Below, piece after piece: positions 1 through 13,230 of a DNA stretch of 64,000 bases; position 1 is the stretch's first letter, and every line of letters begins with the position of its first letter. A program made the translations under genes and the position numbers. Origin of the DNA: Zeus faber. Lineage: Eukaryota > Chordata > Actinopteri > Zeiformes > Zeidae. Location of the stretch: contig CAUIJY010000071.1 in assembly GCA_960531495.1 (NCBI GenBank), forward strand, positions 2,294,001 to 2,358,000. The letters are read 5' to 3'. A model generated the notes under the pieces. That model was not told the origin of the DNA and searched no databases. It saw only the letters and a program-made list of their open reading frames with translations.

Positions 1-3000
1 ATTAAAAGAAAGAATGAAAGAAAGATTGAAAAATTGAAATATTGAAAGAAAGAATGAAAGAAAGATTGAAAGATTGAAAGATTGAAATAAAGATTGAACG
101 TTTGAAAGAAAGATTGAAAGAAAGATTTAAAGAAAGAAAGATTGAAAGAAATATTGAAAGAAAGATTGAAAGTTTGAAAGAAAGATTGAAAGAAAGAATG
201 AAAGAAAGATTGAAGGATTGAAATATTGAAATAAATAATGAAAGTTTGAAAGAAAGATTGAGAGAAAGATTTAAAGAAAGAAAGATTGAAAGTAAAAAAG
301 ATTGAAAGAAATATTGAAAGAAAGATTGAAAGATTGAAAGAAAGAATGAATGAAAGATTGAAAGAAAGATTGAAAGATTGAAGGAAAGAATGAAAGAAAG
401 ATTGAAAGAAAAATTGAAAGAAAGATTGAAAGAAAGATTGAAAGAAAAATTGAAAGAAAGATTGAAAGAAAGATTGAAAGACTGAAGGAAAGAATGAAAG
501 AAAGATGGAAAGAAAGATGGAAAGAAAGATTGACAGAAAGAAAGATTGAAAGAAATATTGAAAGAAAGATTGAAAGATTGAAAGAAAGAATGAAAGAAAG
601 ATTGAAAGATTGAAAGATTGAAAGAAAGAATGAAAGAAAGACTGAAAGATTGAAAAAAAAATTGAAAGAAAGATTGAAAGATTGAAAGATTGAAAGAAAG
701 ATTGAAAGTTTGAAAGACAGATTGAAAGACTGAAAGAAAGATTGCAAGAAAGATTGAAAAAACAAAGATTTAAAGATAGAATAAAAGAAAGATTGAAAGA
801 AAGATTGAAAAAAAAAGAAAGATTGAAAGATTGAAAGAAATATTGAAAGACAGAAAGATTGAAAGAAACAATTAAAGAAAGATTGAAAGATTAAAATAAA
901 GAATGAAAGAAAGATTGAAAGAAAGATTGAAAGAAAGATTGAAAGAAAGATTGAATGAAAGATTGAAAGAAAGAATGAAACAAAGATTGAAATAAAGAAT
1001 GAAAGAAAGATTGAAAGAAAGATAGAAGGAAAGATTGAAAGATTGAATGATTGAAAGAAAGACTGAAAGAAAGAATGACGGACAGAAAGATTGAAAGAAA
1101 TAATGAAAGAAAGATTGAAAAAAAGATTGAAAGACTGAAAGAAAGAATGAAAGAAAGATTGAAAGATTAAACAATTGAAAGAATGATTGCAAGAATGATT
1201 GAAAAAAGAAAGATTGAAAGAAAGAATGAAAGACTGAAGGAAAGAATGAAAGAAAGATGGACAGAAAGATTGAAAGAAACAATGAAAGAAAGATTGAAAG
1301 ATTAAAAGAAAGAATGAAAAATTGAAAGATTGAAAGAAAGACTAAAAGAAAGAAAGAATGATTGAAAGAAAGATTGAAAGAAAGATTGAAAGAAAGAAAG
1401 AATGAAAGAAAGATTGAAAGATTGAAAGATTGAAATAAAGAATGAAAGAAAGATTGAACGATTGAAAGATTGAAATAAAGATTGAAAGTTTGAAAGAAAG
1501 ATTGAAAGAAAGATTTAAAGAAAGAAAGATTGAAAGAAATATTGAAAGATTGAAAGAAAGATTGAAAGAAAGATTGAAAGATTGAAAGATTGAAATAAAG
1601 AATGAAAGAAAGATTGAAAGATTGAAAGATTGAAATAAAGAATGAAAGTTTGAAAGAAAGATTGAAAGAAAGATTTAAAAAAGAAAGATTGAAAGTAAGA
1701 AAGATTGAAAGACATATTGGAAGAAAAATTGAAAGATTGAAAGAAAGATTGAAAGAAAGAATGAAAGAAAGATTGAAAGAAAGATTGAAAGAAAGATTGA
1801 AAGACTGATGGAAAGAATGATAGAAAGATTGAAAGAAAGATTGAAAGAAAAAAAGATTGAAAGATTGAATGATTGAAAGATTGAATGATTGAAAGATTGA
1901 AAGAAAGATTGAAAGAAAGATTGAACGACTGAAAGATTGAAAGAAAGATTGAAAGTTTGAAAGAAAGATTGCAAGACTGAAAGAAATAATGAAAGAAAGA
2001 TTGAAAGAAAGATGGAAGGAAAGATTGAAAGTTTGAAAGAAAGATTGAAAGATTGAAAGAAAGAATGAAAGAAAGATTGAAAGAAAGATGGAAAGAAAGA
2101 TTGAAATGAAGAAAGATTGAAAGAAATAACAAAAGAAAGATTGAAAGAAATAATGAAAGAAAGATTGAACGATTGGAAGAAATATTGAAAGATAGAAAAA
2201 TTGAAAGATTGAAAGATTGAAAGAAAGATTGAAAGAAAGAATGAAAGAAAGATTGAAAGAAAGATTGAAAGAAAGATTGAAAGAAAGATTGAAAGAAAGA
2301 AAGATTGAAAGAAAGATTGAAAGATTGAATGATTGAAAGAAAGACTGAAAGATAGATTGAAAGATTGAAGATTGAAAGATTCAAAGAAAGATTGAACGAC
2401 TGAAAGATTGAAAGAAAGATTGAAAGTTTGAAACAAATTTTGAAAGACTGAAAGAAAGAATGAAAGAAAGATTGAAAGAAATATTGAAAAAAGAAAGATT
2501 GAAAGAAAATTTGAAAGAAAGATTGAAAGAAGGAATGAAAGAAAGATTGAATGAAATATTGAAAGACAGAAAGATTGAAAGAAACAATGAAAGAAAGATT
2601 GAAAGATTAAAAGAAATAATGAAAGAAAGATTGAAAAATTGAAATATTGAAAGAAAGAATGAAAGAAAGATTGAAAGATTGAAAGATTGAAATAAAGATT
2701 GAACGTTTGAAAGAAAGATTGAAAGAAAGATTTAAAGAAAGAAAGATTGAAAGAAATATTGAAAGAAAGATTGAAAGTTTGAAAGAAAGATTGAAAGAAA
2801 GAATGAAAGAAAGATTGAAGGATTGAAATATTGAAATAAATAATGAAAGTTTGAAAGAAAGATTGAGAGAAAGATTTAAAGAAAGAAAGATTGAAAGTAA
2901 AAAAGATTGAAAGAAATATTGAAAGAAAGATTGAAAGATTGCAAGAAAGAATGAATGAAAGATTGAAAGAAAGATTGAAAGAAAGATTGAAAGATTGAAG

Positions 3001-4015
3001 GAAAGAATGAAAGAAAGATTGAAAGAAAAATTGAAAGAAAGATTGAAAGAAAGATTGAAAGAAAAATTGAAAGAAAGATTGAAAGAAAGATTGAAAGACT
3101 GAAGGAAAGAATGAAAGAAAGATGGAAAGAAAGATGGAAAGAAAGATTGACAGAAAGAAAGATTGAAAGAAATATTGAAAGAAAGATTGAAAGATTGAAA
3201 GAAAGAATGAAAGAAAGATTGAAAGATTGAAAGATTGAAAGAAAGAATGAAAGAAAGACTGAAAGATTGAAAGAAAAATTGAAAGAAAGATTGAAAGATT
3301 GAAAGATTGAAAGAAAGATTGAAAGTTTGAAAGACAGATTGAAAGACTGAAAGAAAGATTGCAAGAAAGATTGAAAAAACAAAGATTTAAAGATAGAATA
3401 AAAGAAAGATTGAAAGAAAGATTGAAAAAAAAAGAAAGATTGAAAGATTGAAAGAAATATTGAAAGACAGAAAGATTGAAAGAAACAATTAAAGAAAGAT
3501 TGAAAGATTAAAATAAAGAATGAAAGAAAGATTGAAAGAAAGATTGAAAGAAAGATTGAAAGAAAGATTGAATGAAAGATTGAAAGAAAGAATGAAACAA
3601 AGATTGAAATAAAGAATGAAAGAAAGATTGAAAGAAAGATAGAAGGAAAGATTGAAAGATTGAATGATTGAAAGAAAGACTGAAAGAAAGAATGACGGAC
3701 AGAAAGATTGAAAGAAATAATGAAAGAAAGATTGAAAAAAAGATTGAAAGACTGAAAGAAAGAATGAAAGAAAGATTGAAAGATTAAACAATTGAAAGAA
3801 TGATTGCAAGAATGATTGAAAAAAGAAAGATTGAAAGAAAGAATGAAAGACTGAAGGAAAGAATGAAAGAAAGATGGACAGAAAGATTGAAAGAAACAAT
3901 GAAAGAAAGATTGAAAGATTAAAAGAAAGAATGAAAAATTGAAAGATTGAAAGAAAGACTAAAAGAAAGAAAGAATGATTGAAAGAAAGATTGAAAGAAA
4001 GATTGAAAGAAAGAA
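1..4015. repeat. About 2.6-kb block duplication inside the array
   Basis: Positions 1 to about 1,400 recur from 2,606 to about 4,015 with nearly identical rare variants, for example AATTGAAATATTGAAAG near the start and ATTAAACAATTGAAAGAATG near 1,166 and 3,782. The offset changes from about 2,605 to about 2,617 because of a 12-bp difference (one array word). Sequence between about 1,400 and 2,605 is related to 5,000-6,650 instead, so blocks have been shuffled. Boundaries are approximate, read by eye. Confidence 0.85.
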
Positions 4016-4039
4016 TGAAAGAAAGAATGAAAGAAAGAT

Positions 4040-6900
4040 TGAAAGAAACAATGAAAGAAAGATTGAAAGATTAAAAGAAAGAATGAAAGAAAGATTGAAA
4101 AATTGAAAGATTGAAAGAAAGACTAAACGAAAGAAAGAACGATTGAAAGAAAGAATGAAAGAAAGATTGAAAAAAAGATTAAAACACTGAAGGAAAGAAT
4201 GAAAGAAAGATTGAAAGATTAAACAATTGAAAGAAAGATTGCAAGAAAGAATGAAAGAAAGATTGAAAGATTGAAAGAAAGAATGAAAGAAAGATTGAAA
4301 GATTGAAATATTGAAAGAAAGAATGAAAAAAAGATTGAAACACTGAAAGAAAGAATGAAAGAAAGATTGAAAGATTAAACAATTGAAAGAAAGTTTGCAA
4401 GAAAGTTTGAAAAAAGAAAGATTGAAAGAAAGAATGAAAGAAAGATTGAAAGATAGATGGATAGAAAGATTGAAAGAAAGAAAGATTGAAAGAATAACAA
4501 AAGAAAGATTGAAAGATTGGAAGAAATATTGAAAGATAGAAAAATTGAAAGTAAGAAAGATTGAAAGAAAGAATTAAAGAAAGATTGAAAGATTGAAAGA
4601 AAGAATGAAAGAAAGATTGAAATATTGAAAGAAAGAATGAAAGAAAGATTGAAAGATTGAAAGAAAGAATGAAAGAAAGATTGAAAGATTGAAATATTGA
4701 AAGAAAGAATGAAAAAAAGATTGAAACACTGAAAGAAAGAATGAAAGAAAGATTGAAAGATTAAACAATTGAAAGAAAGTTTGCAAGAAAGTTTGAAAAA
4801 ATAAAGATTGAAAGAAAGATTGAAAGATAGATGGATAGAAAGATTGAAAGAAAGAAAGATTGAAAGAATAACAAAAGAAAGATTGAAAGATTGGAAGAAA
4901 TATTGAAAGATAGAAAAATTGAAAGTAAGAAAGATTGAAAGAAAGAATTAAAGAACGATTGAAAGATTGAAAGAAAGAATGAAAGAAAGATGAAAGAAAG
5001 AATGAAAGAAAGATTGAAAGATTGAAAGAAAGATTGAAAGAAAGCTTGAAGATTGAAAGATTGAAATAAAGATTGAAAGTTTGAAAGAAAGATTGAAAGA
5101 AAGAAAGATTGAAAGAAATATTGAAAGAAAGATTGAAAGATTGAAAGAAAGATTGAAAGAAAGAATGAAAAAAAGATTGAAAGATTGAAAGATTGAAATA
5201 AAGAATGAAAGAAAGATTGAATGATTGAAAGATTGAAATAAAGAATGAAAGTTTGAAAGAAAGATTGAAAGAAAGATTGAAAGAAAGATTTAAAAAAGAA
5301 AGATTGAAAGTAAGAAAGATTGAAAGACATATTGAAAGAAAGATTGAAAGATTGAAAGAAAGATTGAAAGAAAGAATGAAAGAAAGATTGAAAGAAAGAT
5401 TGAAAGAAAGATTGAAAGACTGATGGAAAGAATGATAGAAAGATTGAAAGAAAGATTGAAAGAAAAAAAGATTGAAAGATTGAATGATTGAAAGATTGAA
5501 AGAAAGATTGAAAGAAAGATTGAACGACTGAAAGATTGAAAGAAAGATTGAAAGTTTGAAAGAAAGATTGAAAGACTGAAGATTGAAAGATTGAAAGAAA
5601 GATTGAAAGAAAGCTTGAACGACTGAAAGATTGAAAGAAAGATTGAAAGTTTGAAAGAAAGATTGAAAGACTGAAAGAAATAATGAAAGAAAGATTGAAA
5701 GAAAGATGGAAAGAAAGATTGAAAGTTTGAAAGAAAGATTGAAAGATTGAAAGAAAGAATGAAAGAAAGATTGAAAGAAAGATGGAAAGAAAGATTGAAA
5801 TGAAGAAAGATTGAAAGAAATAACAAAAGAAAGATTGAAAGAAATAATGAAAGAAAGATTGAACGATTGGAAGAAATATTGAAAGATAGAAAAATTGAAA
5901 GATTGAAAGATTGAAAGAACGAATGAAAGAAAGATTGAAAGATTGAAAGCAAGAATGAAAGAAAGATTGAAAGATTGAAAGAAAGATTGAAAGATTGAAA
6001 TATTTAAAGAAAGATTGAAAGAAAAAATGAAAGAACAATTGAAAGAAAGAATGAAAGAAAAATTGACAGATTGAAAGAAATATTGAAAAAAGAAAGATTG
6101 AAAGAAAGAATGAAAGAAAGATTGAAAGAAAGATGGAAAGAAAGATTGAAAGAAAGAAAGATTGAAAGAAATAATAAAAGAAAGATTGAACGATTGGAAG
6201 AAATATTGAAAGATAGAAAAATTGAAAGTAAGAAAGATTGAAAGAAAGGATGAAAGAAAGATTGAAAGATTGACAGAAAGAATGACAGAAAGATTGAAAG
6301 ATTGAAATATTGAAAGAAAGATTGAAAGAAAGAATGAAAGAAAGATTGAAAGAAAGATTGAAAGAAAGATTGAAAGAAAGATTGAAAGACTGAAGGAAAG
6401 AATGAAAGAAAGATTGAAAGAAAGATAGAAAGAAAGAAAGATTGAAAGAAAGATTGAAAGATTGAATGATTGAAAGAAAGACTGAAAGATAGATTGAAAG
6501 ATTGAAGATTGAAAGATTCAAAGAAAGATTGAAAGAAAGATTGAACGACTGAAAGATTGAAAGAAAGATTGAAAGTTTGAAACAAATTTTGAAAGACTGA
6601 AAGAAAGAATGAAAGAAAGATTGAAAGAAAGATTGAAAAAAGAAAGATTGAAAGAAAATTTGAAAGAAAGATTGAAGAAGGAATGAAAGAAAGATTGAAT
6701 GAAAAATTGAAAGACAGAAAGATTGAAAGAAAGAATGAAAGAAAGATTGAAAGATTGAAAGAAAGATTGAAAGATTAAAAGAAAGAATGAAAGAAAGATT
6801 GAAAAATTGAAAGATTGAAAGAAAGATTTAAAAAAAGATTGAAAGACTGGAAGAAAGAATGAAAGAAAGATTGAAAGATTCAACAATTGAAAGAAAGATT
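4040..6900. repeat. Array segment with block relatives elsewhere
   Basis: This part shares variant patterns with two other places. About 4,100-5,000 resembles 16,270-16,800 (same order of the AAACACTGAAAG-like variants and the AGATAGATGGATAG word). About 5,000-6,650 resembles 1,500-2,600, for example the AGACATATTG variant at about 1,710 and 5,326. It links the first and third block groups, consistent with repeated unequal exchange. Confidence 0.7.
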
Positions 6901-9900
6901 GCAAGAAAGATTTAAAAAAGAAAGATTGAAAGAAAGAATGAAAGAATGAAAGAAAGATTGAAAGATTGAAAGAAAGAAAGATTGAAAGAAAGAATGAAAG
7001 AACAATTGAAAGAAAGAATGAAAGAATGAAAGAAAAATTGACAGATTGAAAGTAATATTGAAAAAAGAAAGATTGAAAGAAAGAATGAAAGAAAGATTGA
7101 AAGAAAGATGGAAAGAAAGATTGAAAGAAAGAAAGATTGAAAGAAATAATAAAAGAAAGATTGAACGATTGGAAGAAATATTGAAAGATAGAAAAATTGA
7201 AAGTAAGAAAGATTGAAAGAAAGAATGAAACAAAGATTGAAAGATTGACAGAAAGAATGACAGAAAGATTGAAAGAATGAAATATTGAAAGAAAGAATGA
7301 AAAAGAGATTGAAAGACTGAAAGAAAGAATGAAAGAAAGATTGAAAGATTAAACAATTGAAAGAAAGTTTGCAAGAAAGATTGAAAAAAGAAAGATTGAA
7401 AGAAAGAATGAAAAAAAGATTGATAGATAGATGGATAGAAAGATTGAAAGAAAGAAAGATTGAAAGAATAACAAAAGAAAGATTGAAAGATTGGAAGAAA
7501 TATTGAAAGATAGAAAAATTGAAAGTAAGAAAGATTGAAAGAAAAAATTAAAGAAAGATTGAAAGATTGAAAGAAAGAATGAAAGAAAGATTGAAAGATT
7601 GAAAGAAAGATTGAAAGAAAGATTGAAAGAAAGATTGAAAGATTGAAAGTTTGAAATAAAGATTGAAAGTTTGAAAGAAAGATTGAAAGAAAGATTTAAA
7701 GAAAGAAAGATTTAAAGAAATATTGAAAGAAAGACTGAAAGATTGAAAGAAAGATTGAAAGAAAGAATGAAAGAAAGATTGAAAGAAAGATGGAAAGAAA
7801 GATTGAAAGAAAGAAAGATTGAAAGAAATAATAAAAGAAAGATTGAACGATTGGAAGAAATATTGAAAGATAGAAAAATTGAAAGTAAGAAAGATTGAAA
7901 GAAAGAATGGAACAAAGATTGAAAGATTGACAGAAAGAATGACAGAAAGATTGAAAGATTGAAATATTGAAAGAAAGAATGAAAAAGAGATTGAAAGACT
8001 GAAAGAAAGAATGAAAGAAAGATTGAAAGATTAAACAATTGAAAGAAAGTTTGCAAGAAAGATTGAAAGAAAGAATGAAAAAAAGATTGATAGATAGATG
8101 GATAGAAAGATTGAAAGAAAGAAAGATTGAAAGAATAACAAAAGAAAGATTGAAAGATATATTGAAAGAAAGATTGAAAGATTGAAAGAAAGATTGAAAG
8201 AAAGAATGAAAGAAAGATTGAAAGAAAGATTGAAAGAAAGATTGAAAGACTGAAGGAAAGAATGAAAGAAAGATTGAAAGAAAGATTGAAAGAAAGAAAG
8301 ATTGAAAGATTGAATGATTGAAAGATTGAATGATTGAAAGATTGAAAGAAAGATTGAACGACTGAAAGATTGAAAGAAAGATTGAAAGTTTGAAAGAAAG
8401 ATTGAAAGACTGAAGATTGAAAGATTGAAAGAAAGATTTAAAGAAAGATTGAACGACTGAAAGATTGAAAGAAAGATTGAAAGTTTGAAAGAAAGATTGA
8501 AAGACTGAAAGAAATAATGAAAGAAAGATTGAAAGAAAGATGGAAAGAAAGATTGAAAGAAAGATGGAAAGAAAGATTGAAAGTTTGAAAGAAAGATTGA
8601 AAGATTGAAAGAAAGAATGAAAGAAAGATTGAAAGAAAGATGGAAAGAAAGATTGAAAGAAAGAAAGATTGAAAGAAATAACAAAAGAAAGATTGAAAGA
8701 AATAATGAAAGAAAGATTGAATGATTGGAAGAAATATTGAAAGATAGAAAAATTGAAAGATTGAAAGATTGAAAGAACGAATGAAAGAAAGATTGAAAGA
8801 TTGAAAGAAAGAATGAAAGAAAGATTGAAAGATTGAAAGAAAGATTGAAAGATTGAAATATTTAAAGAAAGATTGAAAGAAAGAATGAAAGAACAATTGA
8901 AAGAAAGAATGAAAGAATGAAAGAAAAATTGACAGATTGAAAGAAATATTGAAAAAAGAAAGATTGAAAGAAAGAATGAAAGAAAGATTGAAAGAAAGAT
9001 GGAAAGAAAGATTGAAAGAAAGAAAGATTGAAAGAAATAATAAAAGAAACATTGAACGATTGGAAGAAATATTGAAAGATAGAAAAATTGAAAGTAAGAA
9101 AGATTGAAAGAAAGGATGAAACAAAGATTGAAAGATTGACAGAAAGAATGACAGAAAGATTGAAAGATTGAAATATTGAAAGAAAGAATGAAAAAGAGAT
9201 TGAAAGACTGAAAGAAAGAATGAAAGAAAGATTGAAAGATTAATCAATTGAAAGAAAGTTTGCAAGAAAGATTGAAAAAAGAAAGATTGAAAGAAAGAAT
9301 GAAAAAAAGATTGATAGATAGATGGATAGAAAGATTGAAAGAAAGAAAGATTGAAAGAATAACAAAAGAAAGATTGAAAGATTGGAAGAAATATTGAAAG
9401 ATAGAAAAATTGAAAGTAAGAAAGATTGAAAGAAAAAATTAAAGAAAGATTGAAAGATTGTAAGAAAGAATGAAAGAAAGATTGAAAGATTGAAAGAAAG
9501 ATTGAAAGAAAGATTGAAAGAAAGATTGAAAGATTGAAAGTTTGAAATAAAGATTGAAAGTTTAAAAGAAAGATTGAAAGAAAGATTTAAAGAAAGAAAG
9601 ATTGAAAGAAAGATAGAAAGATTAAAAGAAAGAATGAAAGAAAGATTGAAAAATTGAAAGATTGAAAGAAAGATTTAAAAAAAGATTGAAAGACTGGAAG
9701 AAAGAATGAAAGAAAGATTGAAAGATTCAACAATTGAAAGAAAGATTGCAAGAAAGATTTAAAAAAGAAAGATTGAAAGAAAGAATGAAAGAATGAAAGA
9801 AAGATTGAAAGATTGAAAGAAAGAAAGATTGAAAGAAAGAATGAAAGAACAATTGAAAGAAAGAATGAAAGAATGAAAGAAAAATTGACAGATTGAAAGT

Positions 9901-12900
9901 AATATTGAAAAAAGAAAGATTGAAAGAAAGAATGAAAGAAAGAATGAAAGAAAGATTGAAAGAAAGATGGAAAGAAAGAAAGATTGAAAGAAATAATAAA
10001 AGAAAGATTGAACGATTGGAAGAAATATTGAAAGTTAGAAAAATTGAAAGTAAGAAAGATTGAAAGAAAGAATGAAACAAAGATTGAAAGATTGACAGAA
10101 AGAATGACAGAAAGATTGAAAGAATGAAATATTGAAAGAAAGAATGAAAAAGAGATTGAAAGACTGAAAGAAAGAATGAAAGAAAGATTGAAAGATTAAA
10201 CAATTGAAAGAAAGTTTGCAAGAAAGATTGAAAAAAGAAAGATTGAAAGAAAGAATGAAAAAAAGATTGATAGATAGATGGATAGAAAGATTGAAAGAAA
10301 GAAAGATTGAAAGAATAACAAAAGAAAGATTGAAAGATTGGAAGAAATATTGAAAGATAGAAAAATTGAAAGTAAGAAAGATTGAAAGAAAAAATTAAAG
10401 AAAGATTGAAAGATTGAAAGAAAGAATGAAAGAAAGATTGAAAGATTGAAAGAAAGATTGAAAGAAAGATTGAAAGAAAGATTGAAAGATTGAAAGTTTG
10501 AAATAAAGATTGAAAGTTTGAAAGAAAGATTGAAAGAAAGATTTAAAGAAAGAAAGATTTAAAGAAATATTGAAAGAAAGACTGAAAGATTGAAAGAAAG
10601 ATTGAAAGAAAGAATGAAAGAAAGATTGAAAGAAAGATGGAAAGAAAGATTGAAAGAAAGAAAGATTGAAAGAAATAATAAAAGAAAGATTGAACGATTG
10701 GAAGAAATATTGAAAGATAGAAAAATTGAAAGTAAGAAAGATTGAAAGAAAGAATGGAACAAAGATTGAAAGATTGACAGAAAGAATGACAGAAAGATTG
10801 AAAGATTGAAATATTGAAAGAAAGAATGAAAAAGAGATTGAAAGACTGAAAGAAAGAATGAAAGAAAGATTGAAAGATTAAACAATTGAAAGAAAGTTTG
10901 CAAGAAAGATTGAAAGAAAGAATGAAAAAAAGATTGATAGATAGATGGATAGAAAGATTGAAAGAAAGAAAGATTGAAAGAATAACAAAAGAAAGATTGA
11001 AAGATATATTGAAAGAAAGATTGAAAGATTGAAAGAAAGATTGAAAGAAAGAATGAAAGAAAGATTGAAAGAAAGATTGAAAGAAAGATTGAAAGACTGA
11101 AGGAAAGAATGAAAGAAAGATTGAAAGAAAGATTGAAAGAAAGAAAGATTGAAAGATTGAATGATTGAAAGATTGAATGATTGAAAGATTGAAAGAAAGA
11201 TTGAACGACTGAAAGATTGAAAGAAAGATTGAAAGTTTGAAAGAAAGATTGAAAGACTGAAGATTGAAAGATTGAAAGAAAGATTTAAAGAAAGATTGAA
11301 CGACTGAAAGATTGAAAGAAAGATTGAAAGTTTGAAAGAAAGATTGAAAGACTGAAAGAAATAATGAAAGAAAGATTGAAAGAAAGATGGAAAGAAAGAT
11401 TGAAAGAAAGATGGAAAGAAAGATTGAAAGTTTGAAAGAAAGATTGAAAGATTGAAAGAAAGAATGAAAGAAAGATTGAAAGAAAGATGGAAAGAAAGAT
11501 TGAAAGAAAGAAAGATTGAAAGAAATAACAAAAGAAAGATTGAAAGAAATAATGAAAGAAAGATTGAATGATTGGAAGAAATATTGAAAGATAGAAAAAT
11601 TGAAAGATTGAAAGATTGAAAGAACGAATGAAAGAAAGATTGAAAGATTGAAAGAAAGAATGAAAGAAAGATTGAAAGATTGAAAGAAAGATTGAAAGAT
11701 TGAAATATTTAAAGAAAGATTGAAAGAAAGAATGAAAGAACAATTGAAAGAAAGAATGAAAGAATGAAAGAAAAATTGACAGATTGAAAGAAATATTGAA
11801 AAAAGAAAGATTGAAAGAAAGAATGAAAGAAAGATTGAAAGAAAGATGGAAAGAAAGATTGAAAGAAAGAAAGATTGAAAGAAATAATAAAAGAAACATT
11901 GAACGATTGGAAGAAATATTGAAAGATAGAAAAATTGAAAGTAAGAAAGATTGAAAGAAAGGATGAAACAAAGATTGAAAGATTGACAGAAAGAATGACA
12001 GAAAGATTGAAAGATTGAAATATTGAAAGAAAGAATGAAAAAGAGATTGAAAGACTGAAAGAAAGAATGAAAGAAAGATTGAAAGATTAATCAATTGAAA
12101 GAAAGTTTGCAAGAAAGATTGAAAAAAGAAAGATTGAAAGAAAGAATGAAAAAAAGATTGATAGATAGATGGATAGAAAGATTGAAAGAAAGAAAGATTG
12201 AAAGAATAACAAAAGAAAGATTGAAAGATTGGAAGAAATATTGAAAGATAGAAAAATTGAAAGTAAGAAAGATTGAAAGAAAAAATTAAAGAAAGATTGA
12301 AAGATTGTAAGAAAGAATGAAAGAAAGATTGAAAGATTGAAAGAAAGATTGAAAGAAAGATTGAAAGAAAGATTGAAAGATTGAAAGTTTGAAATAAAGA
12401 TTGAAAGTTTAAAAGAAAGATTGAAAGAAAGATTTAAAGAAAGAAAGATTGAAAGAAAGATAGAAAGATTAAAAGAAAGAATGAAAGAAAGATTGAAAAA
12501 TTGAAAGATTGAAAGAAAGATTTAAAAAAAGATTGAAAGACTGGAAGAAAGAATGAAAGAAAGATTGAAAGATTCAACAATTGAAAGAAAGATTGCAAGA
12601 AAGATTTAAAAAAGAAAGATTGAAAGAAAGAATGAAAGAATGAAAGAAAGATTGAAAGATTGAAAGAAAGAAAGATTGAAAGAAAGAATGAAAGAACAAT
12701 TGAAAGAAAGAATGAAAGAATGAAAGAAAAATTGACAGATTGAAAGTAATATTGAAAAAAGAAAGATTGAAAGAAAGAATGAAAGAAAGAATGAAAGAAA
12801 GATTGAAAGAAAGATGGAAAGAAAGAAAGATTGAAAGAAATAATAAAAGAAAGATTGAACGATTGGAAGAAATATTGAAAGTTAGAAAAATTGAAAGTAA

Positions 12901-13230
12901 GAAAGATTGAAAGAAAGAATGAAACAAAGATTGAAAGATTGACAGAAAGAATGACAGAAAGATTGAAAGAATGAAATATTGAAAGAAAGAATGAAAAAGA
13001 GATTGAAAGACTGAAAGAAAGAATGAAAGAAAGATTGAAAGATTAAACAATTGAAAGAAAGTTTGCAAGAAAGATTGAAAAAAGAAAGATTGAAAGAAAG
13101 AATGAAAAAAAGATTGATAGATAGATGGATAGAAAGATTGAAAGAAAGAAAGATTGAAAGAATAACAAAAGAAAGATTGAAAGATTGGAAGAAATATTGA
13201 AAGATAGAAAAATTGAAAGTAAGAAAGATT
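6880..13230. repeat. 2,847-bp higher-order tandem repeat, two full units plus a partial third
   Basis: The segment from about 6,880 recurs at about 9,727 and again at about 12,574, a constant 2,847-bp step. Internal landmarks keep the same spacing (7,712 and 10,559; 8,031 and 10,878; 8,438 and 11,285). The second and third units share private differences from the first, such as an extra GAATGAAAGAAA word near 9,930 and 12,780 and GTTAGAAAAATT instead of GATAGAAAAATT, so the latest copying event joined those two. This is the clearest higher-order periodicity in the array. Confidence 0.9.
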
